Source: Tachypleus tridentatus
Taxonomy: Eukaryota; Arthropoda; Merostomata; Xiphosura; Limulidae
NCBI RefSeq assembly: GCF_004210375.1
Contig: NW_027467782.1
Coordinates: 29,491,276-29,555,275 of the forward strand
Direction: 5' to 3'
Length of the DNA: 64,000 nucleotides
This document shows, piece after piece, positions 60,150-64,000 of the stretch (positions are counted from its first letter, which is position 1; each line of letters begins with the position of its first letter). The notes under the pieces were generated by a model. The model searched no databases and was not told where the DNA came from. It worked only from the letters and a program-made list of their open reading frames with translations. Both the position numbers and the translations under genes were made by a program.

Positions 60150-60567
60150 GTGTGTGTGTGTTTTCTTATAGCAAAGCCGGCCCGGCATGGCCAAGCGTGT
60201 TAAGGCGTGCGACTCGTAATCTGAAAGTCGCGGGTTTGCATCCCTGTCGCGCCTAACATGCGCGCCCTTTCAGACGGGGGGACTTTATAATGTGACGGTC
60301 AATCCCACTATTCGTTGGTAAAAGAGTAGCCCAAGAGTTGGCGGTGGGTGGTGATAACTAGCTGCCTTCCCTCTAGTCTTACACTATTAAATTAGGAACG
60401 GCTAGCACAGATAGCCCTCGAGTAGATTTGTGCGAAACTCAAAAATCAAACAAACAAACTTATAGCAAAGCCACATCGATCTGTCTGCTGAGTCCACCGA
60501 GGGGAATTGAAACGCTGATTTCAGCGTTTTAAATCCATAGACTTGCCACTGTACCAACTGGGGGCAT
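60150..60567 (-). repeat. Family-2 SINE variant split by a younger SINE
   Basis: The 3' end (60,150-60,178) and the rest (60,459-60,567) form one minus-strand family-2 element like the copy at 28,289. It is interrupted by a family-1 SINE at 60,179-60,458. Confidence 0.85.
60179..60458 (+). repeat. Family-1 SINE, perfect 14-bp target duplication
   Basis: It is a full-length copy. 'cttatagcaaagcc' flanks it at 60,165-60,178 and 60,459-60,472, both within the older family-2 element. Confidence 0.97.
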
Positions 60568-60745
60568 CAACATAAGTTAAAACAGGTTCAAGTTTGTTTC
60601 TTCAGATTGCTTGTCGAGCAGCATGGCTGGAAGGTTAAATTATTTACACTTCTTACGAGAAAAGTGGAACTTTGCAATATTTTCATATTTAAAGTTTGAA
60701 ATATTCAATAATACTTACCTCGGTTAGCTTCCGTTTCTCAACCCA

Positions 60746-61735
60746 CTATCCACCACTTTTTAAGCCAAACTTGGAATGAAGTTCTAAGCCTAAGTCTCTG
60801 ATGGCGTCTCTTCTCAACTTTTTGTTGCCTTTTCCATTTCCATTACGTCTTCCAAAACCTGGATCGACGTCAAAGCCAGGTAGGTCAATAACTCCCCTTC
60901 CTCTCGCTGTGTTTCTTGGATCACCGAAACCATCGTAAATGTTTCGGATGTTTTTGCTATTTCCATTTTTAGCGAAACTTCCTGTAGTGAAGACCGTAGT
61001 CATCAAAAGAAGAACGAAAATCTGTAATAAAAATAAATATCAAAATTATATCTTTTATAAAACTATTACCATTAAAAACAAACAACCTACTCGCTTGGTC
61101 CTTGAGGAAATTGTGTGGAACAAAGAAAAACAGACACACAAATTATTACAATATAAATTAGCCTATCGAATAACATTTTCCCCGTAAAGCTTTATGATTT
61201 CATTGTGAAATGTTCTTAGATAGAACAGATTATTGTAAAATAAATGGCATTATTCTTTTTTCGTCGAAATCGTTTGGCCTAATTTATATTAATAATTGTT
61301 ATTGAAATTACAAATGTTGATTAACTTGATGAATATAGTCAACATTAGTGTTATTATACTGGTGTTGTGACAGATATCACTCGAGAAGCTTGGTGGGAAA
61401 TTCAACATAATTCCTCCTGTTTGTTGTTTTACATGATGAGAACATTTATCACAGTGCTGTTTTACTGGGAATTCTTTTATACTAAATTTGAATACCTTTC
61501 AAAAAATATTGTTATCAAACGTATATTTCACTAACAATATCCGATCAGGTCTCGTATCATAAGATTTAATTTTAGTCAAATTATCTCACATTATTCTACG
61601 TAGAGGGCTGTCACTTCTGATATTGAAATTATACCGTGCAACAAATACAGTTTTTTCTTTCTGATGAGTTGTGTTGCAGTTTGGCATATAATTAACTTAT
61701 AGAATAAACTGTAGAACACTTACAACTGTCTTCAT
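60746..61735 (-). CDS. Gene C: secreted basic glycine-rich peptide (95 aa), intact
   Basis: Exon 1 (61,735-61,724) codes for MKTV and ends at a consensus GTAAGT donor. Exon 2 (61,021 down to the stop at 60,748-60,746) follows a 'tttattacag' acceptor in phase. The exon itself continues to a GTAAGT donor at 60,719. The first 21 residues form a classic signal peptide: hydrophobic core 'IFVLLLMTTVF', end 'TTGSFA'. The predicted mature chain has 74 residues, about 22 percent Gly, 16 basic versus 8 acidic residues and no cysteine. It includes 'DGFGDPRN', 'LPGFDVDPGFGRR' and 'NGNGKGNKKLRRD'. The GRR and KK/RR sites would also suit propeptide processing. The start was chosen because it supplies the signal peptide and is conserved in paralog A. 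Function is unknown. A linear antimicrobial or a processed peptide are guesses from composition. Confidence 0.8.
61022..61723 (-). other. Gene C intron 1
   Basis: It has a GTAAGT donor and a TTATTACAG acceptor and is 702 bp long. About 350 bp of it (61,150-61,500) is strongly conserved with the corresponding intron of paralog A, including 'gctgttttactgggaattct'. This is consistent with a shared duplication. Confidence 0.75.
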
Positions 61736-61811
61736 GTTCGTTGAGCTGCGATAGAGTAAAAGACGTTAAAATCAGCTGTAAGTTAGTTGACTGTGTAAAA
61801 GAATTCTTCAA

Positions 61812-61834
61812 GTTTTTATATAGCATTTATATAG
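61812..61834 (-). promoter_or_regulatory. Gene C TATA boxes
   Basis: On the minus strand 'ctatataaatgc' (61,834-61,823) and the overlapping 'gctatataaaaac' (61,824-61,812) lie 77-100 bp upstream of the ATG. That allows a start site about 30 bp downstream and a 5' UTR of roughly 50-60 nt. The equivalent bases in paralog A no longer spell a TATA box. Confidence 0.6.
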
Positions 61835-61870
61835 TGGAGGGATATGACGTAACCACACTGAAGGCTCTAC

Positions 61871-62210
61871 AACTAACTAACAAATAGCTAATACACAAAC
61901 TGCTACTTATTAGTTTTTAATTAATAACAAAAGACGTAGCCAATATTTGGATTTTTCTCATATGCATTTCAAACGAAGATAGATCAAAGCTATAAAATGT
62001 TAGAGAAAATTTGTTAATTTTTATTTCATACTGACGTACACTAAATATTTGACTTCATTCCAACTAATCAAGATGATGTTTCAACTTTTAATAAATTTAT
62101 AATTGCACTAAGAAGAAATTTCAGTTAGCCCTGAAATCTTATCATTTCATGTGAAAGAAGCGTTGATTATATTATGTGAATATATTTGTTGATTGTAAAG
62201 TGATAAATTT
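61871..62210. other. AT-rich DNA between gene C and the 1.1-kb duplication
   Basis: Nothing was recognised. It may contain further upstream control sequence of gene C, but no motif stands out. Confidence 0.4.
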
Positions 62211-63333
62211 AATATAATTTCTTCTACTTTCAACTTAATTTGTCCTTTCAGCACTTAACACGTAACTTTTAAAGTATTACACTTCAAATGTAAAGAGGTT
62301 TTCACAGAATTATTTGTTTCTCATCACATAGCTCAATTCATGAGACTGGTATTCAACGAAAAACGTATTGAGTGATGACAAATATAAGACTGGAAAGTTA
62401 CTTTTTATACACCTTTCTTTTCTAGCCGTAACAGAATGAAATCAAAATTGGTGGTCAAACTTCTAGCTACACTTGTAACATTGACAATAAATAATTCTAA
62501 AGAAAATATTCATTCATCAATTAGCCTGGCTACGTTGTTTGTTCAGTTTAGGACATAAAGGTATAGCTACCAGTTTGGTCTGCAATTTTATTTCATTCCT
62601 TTAAGTCACACATCTAATTCTTCTTTTTCGCCGCACTTCACTTTCACATTTAATTTGATTAGACTTTTTATCAATACACGTTAACAAATCCCATCAAATA
62701 AGAAATGAATAAGATCACAACCATATTATTCAAAACGGAACTTTACGTATCTTTGTTTCTTCTCAAAACATGGTCAATAGCTTATTTATAGTAACAACAT
62801 GGAATATAGACTAACAGATACTTGTCATTAACCCTCTGAAATCGGCAGAGCTCTTTGAAACATCATCATCTGTGCTAAATACTTAATATAACATCTCCTG
62901 ATGCAAAATTTAATCAAAGTTTTTCACGTTATATCTCATTAATTTCTTAACACATTGCCTTATAATTTGGTGTAGAAAGTAAAATTCCAATAAATATAAT
63001 CACATGATAGTTTGGGTTACCAGGGTCTGAAAGACAGAAAATAGGAAAACGTTAAACTATTACTCCTGTTAACTCTCCAGTCGGATCGTCACCTTGCCGT
63101 GGTGAGAGGGCATGCACGTGCAAGTAATACTGAGAGCGATGTCCTCTGGAGGCTTGCGTTTCTGGTAGGGTCATCAATGATGGCAAGATCGAGGGTGAGG
63201 TTCTTGACAAAAACGACCCAACCCCAAGACCCCAACCTGGACTCCTCAACGGCAGGAAGGACAGACAAGGGCTGCAGCAGTTCTACAAGTTCTAATCGTC
63301 TTGGTTTTTTTGCCATTAGACTCAGCTTGTTGT
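62211..63333 (+). repeat. 1.1-kb direct duplication, right copy
   Basis: It matches 44,320-45,437 throughout, including the unique 850 bp upstream of the LINE-like leader. It ends at 'cagcttgttgtg', the same place as the left copy, but is followed by different DNA. Confidence 0.95.
63065..63333 (+). mobile_element. Probable RTE-like LINE 5' segment, right copy
   Basis: It is the same GC-rich leader as at 45,183, stopping after the 'SSSTSSNRLG' codons. Small differences include 'ttgccgtggtg' for 'ttgtcgtggtg'. Confidence 0.5.
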
Positions 63334-63347
63334 GCTTATTAAAGAAC

Positions 63348-63907
63348 AAGACAGTCAATTAAAGATGTGAGCGTCATGGACGTCCTTCCACGTAAACTGA
63401 CGACCCACACGTCGAAAAAATCAACACCCTGGTGCGGGCAAATCGACGTCTGACTGTAAGGGAGCTTACTGAAGAGTGTGGGATATCAGTTGGATCTTGT
63501 TACGAGATTTTGACCGAAAAATTAAAGATGCACCGCGTTGCTGCGAAATTTGTGCCTCAGAACTCGTGAGTTTTTGGCCAAACACTCGATCACTGTTCTT
63601 CCTCACTTCACCCCCCTACTCACCTGACCTTGCTCCTTGCGATTTTTTCTTGTTCTCAAACTCAAAAGACCCTTGAAAGGAAGAAGATTTGAGATGATTC
63701 CCGAGATTAAGGCAAATGCGACGAAGGAGCTGGAGGACATTACAAAAGAAACGTACAAAGACTGTTTCAACAAGTGGAAACACCATTGGGATAAATGTGT
63801 GCGTTGGAGAGGAGAGTACTTTAAAGGGGCCCCAGACCTGTAACTTCTAAATAAAGTACATTTTGTTTTATGACGTCAGTCCGCGTATTTTTTGAACAGC
63901 CCTCGTA
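63348..63907 (+). mobile_element. Mariner transposon, internally deleted
   Basis: Mariner transposase is recognisable at both ends. The N-terminal helix-turn-helix part reads 'DDPHVEKINTLVRANR' then 'RLTVRELTEECGISVGSCYE' and 'KMHRVAAKFVPQ' (63,400-63,560). The C-terminal part reads 'EFLAKHSITVLPHF', 'PPYSPDLAPCDFFLF' (third Asp of the DD34D triad) and 'GRRFEMIPEIKANATKELE' to 'RWRGEYFKG', ending at the stop near 63,841. About 150 central codons with the first two catalytic Asp are missing, and frames shift at the joints. The right terminal repeat ends 'tgaacagccctcgta' at 63,907. The left terminal repeat and first codons are absent, so the element begins abruptly after the LINE-like leader. 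Confidence 0.88.
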
Positions 63908-64000
63908 CTCACTCACTTCTTTTTCTTTATCAGTAATCAACATGAACAAATATTTTTGTACAACTATCAATCAGGTAATTAGACAATTAGCTAAAATAAT

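Larger units (their letters stand above)
58440..61870 (-). repeat. Tandem locus duplicate, unit 2 (gene C)
   Basis: It is the counterpart of unit 1 (51,330-53,790). It carries the intact-looking gene C and at least three later family-1 SINE insertions plus family-2 fragments inside intron 2. Confidence 0.9.

Noticed and set aside
60746-61006. Start of gene C inside exon 2 (at 61,006 or 61,003)
   Set aside because: It would discard the first half of the hydrophobic leader. The spliced MKTV start is supported by consensus splice sites, TATA boxes and conservation in paralog A.

Overview
The window is eukaryotic, AT-rich and repeat-dominated. It most likely comes from a horseshoe crab (Xiphosura) or a close chelicerate. 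The main reason is a roughly 270-bp tRNA-derived SINE, present about 15 times, whose sequence I remember as typical of Limulus/Tachypleus DNA. That attribution is from memory. The Penelope, CR1-like, Jockey-like, hAT and mariner relics fit an arthropod. I see no bacterial-type genes, operons, CRISPR arrays, or bona fide tRNA or rRNA genes.

Region by region. 1-16,000 is intergenic or intronic, with a minus-strand CR1-like LINE (2,060-3,545) and a LINE broken by a Penelope-like element (8,640-10,215). 16,000-19,870 holds a plus-strand CR1-like LINE, then a complete-length but decayed hAT transposon with TIRs, an 8-bp target duplication and an internal 82-bp minisatellite. 20,000-35,000 is mostly bare, with SINEs, a pseudogene piece of a multicopy arthropod protein family, a Tc1 relic and tandem repeats. 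At 35,127-36,046 two exons of an axonemal dynein heavy chain (AAA1 module) survive as a pseudogene, cut off exactly where a dispersed repeat begins. 36,047-39,578 is that repeat followed by a decayed Ty3/Gypsy-type fossil. 40,000-45,600 has another piece of the multicopy protein family, two Jockey-type LINE copies head to head with SINEs inside one of them, and the first copy of a 1.1-kb duplication. 48,400-61,900 is the most gene-like part. A small family of secreted-peptide genes lies on the minus strand: one intact-looking three-exon gene (C, about 58,500-61,800), one decayed paralog (A, 51,400-53,790) in a clear tandem duplicate of the same locus, and one truncated paralog (B, 55,600-55,840) fused to the dispersed repeat. 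62,211-64,000 has the second copy of the 1.1-kb duplication joined to an internally deleted mariner.

How it works together: only gene C has every signal of a live gene (TATA boxes, start codon, signal peptide, consensus splice sites, stop, poly(A) signal). It encodes a predicted 95-residue basic, glycine-rich, cysteine-free secreted peptide of unknown function. The rest of the window records repeat insertion, nesting, local duplication and conversion. All product assignments come from recognised motifs, not database searches.
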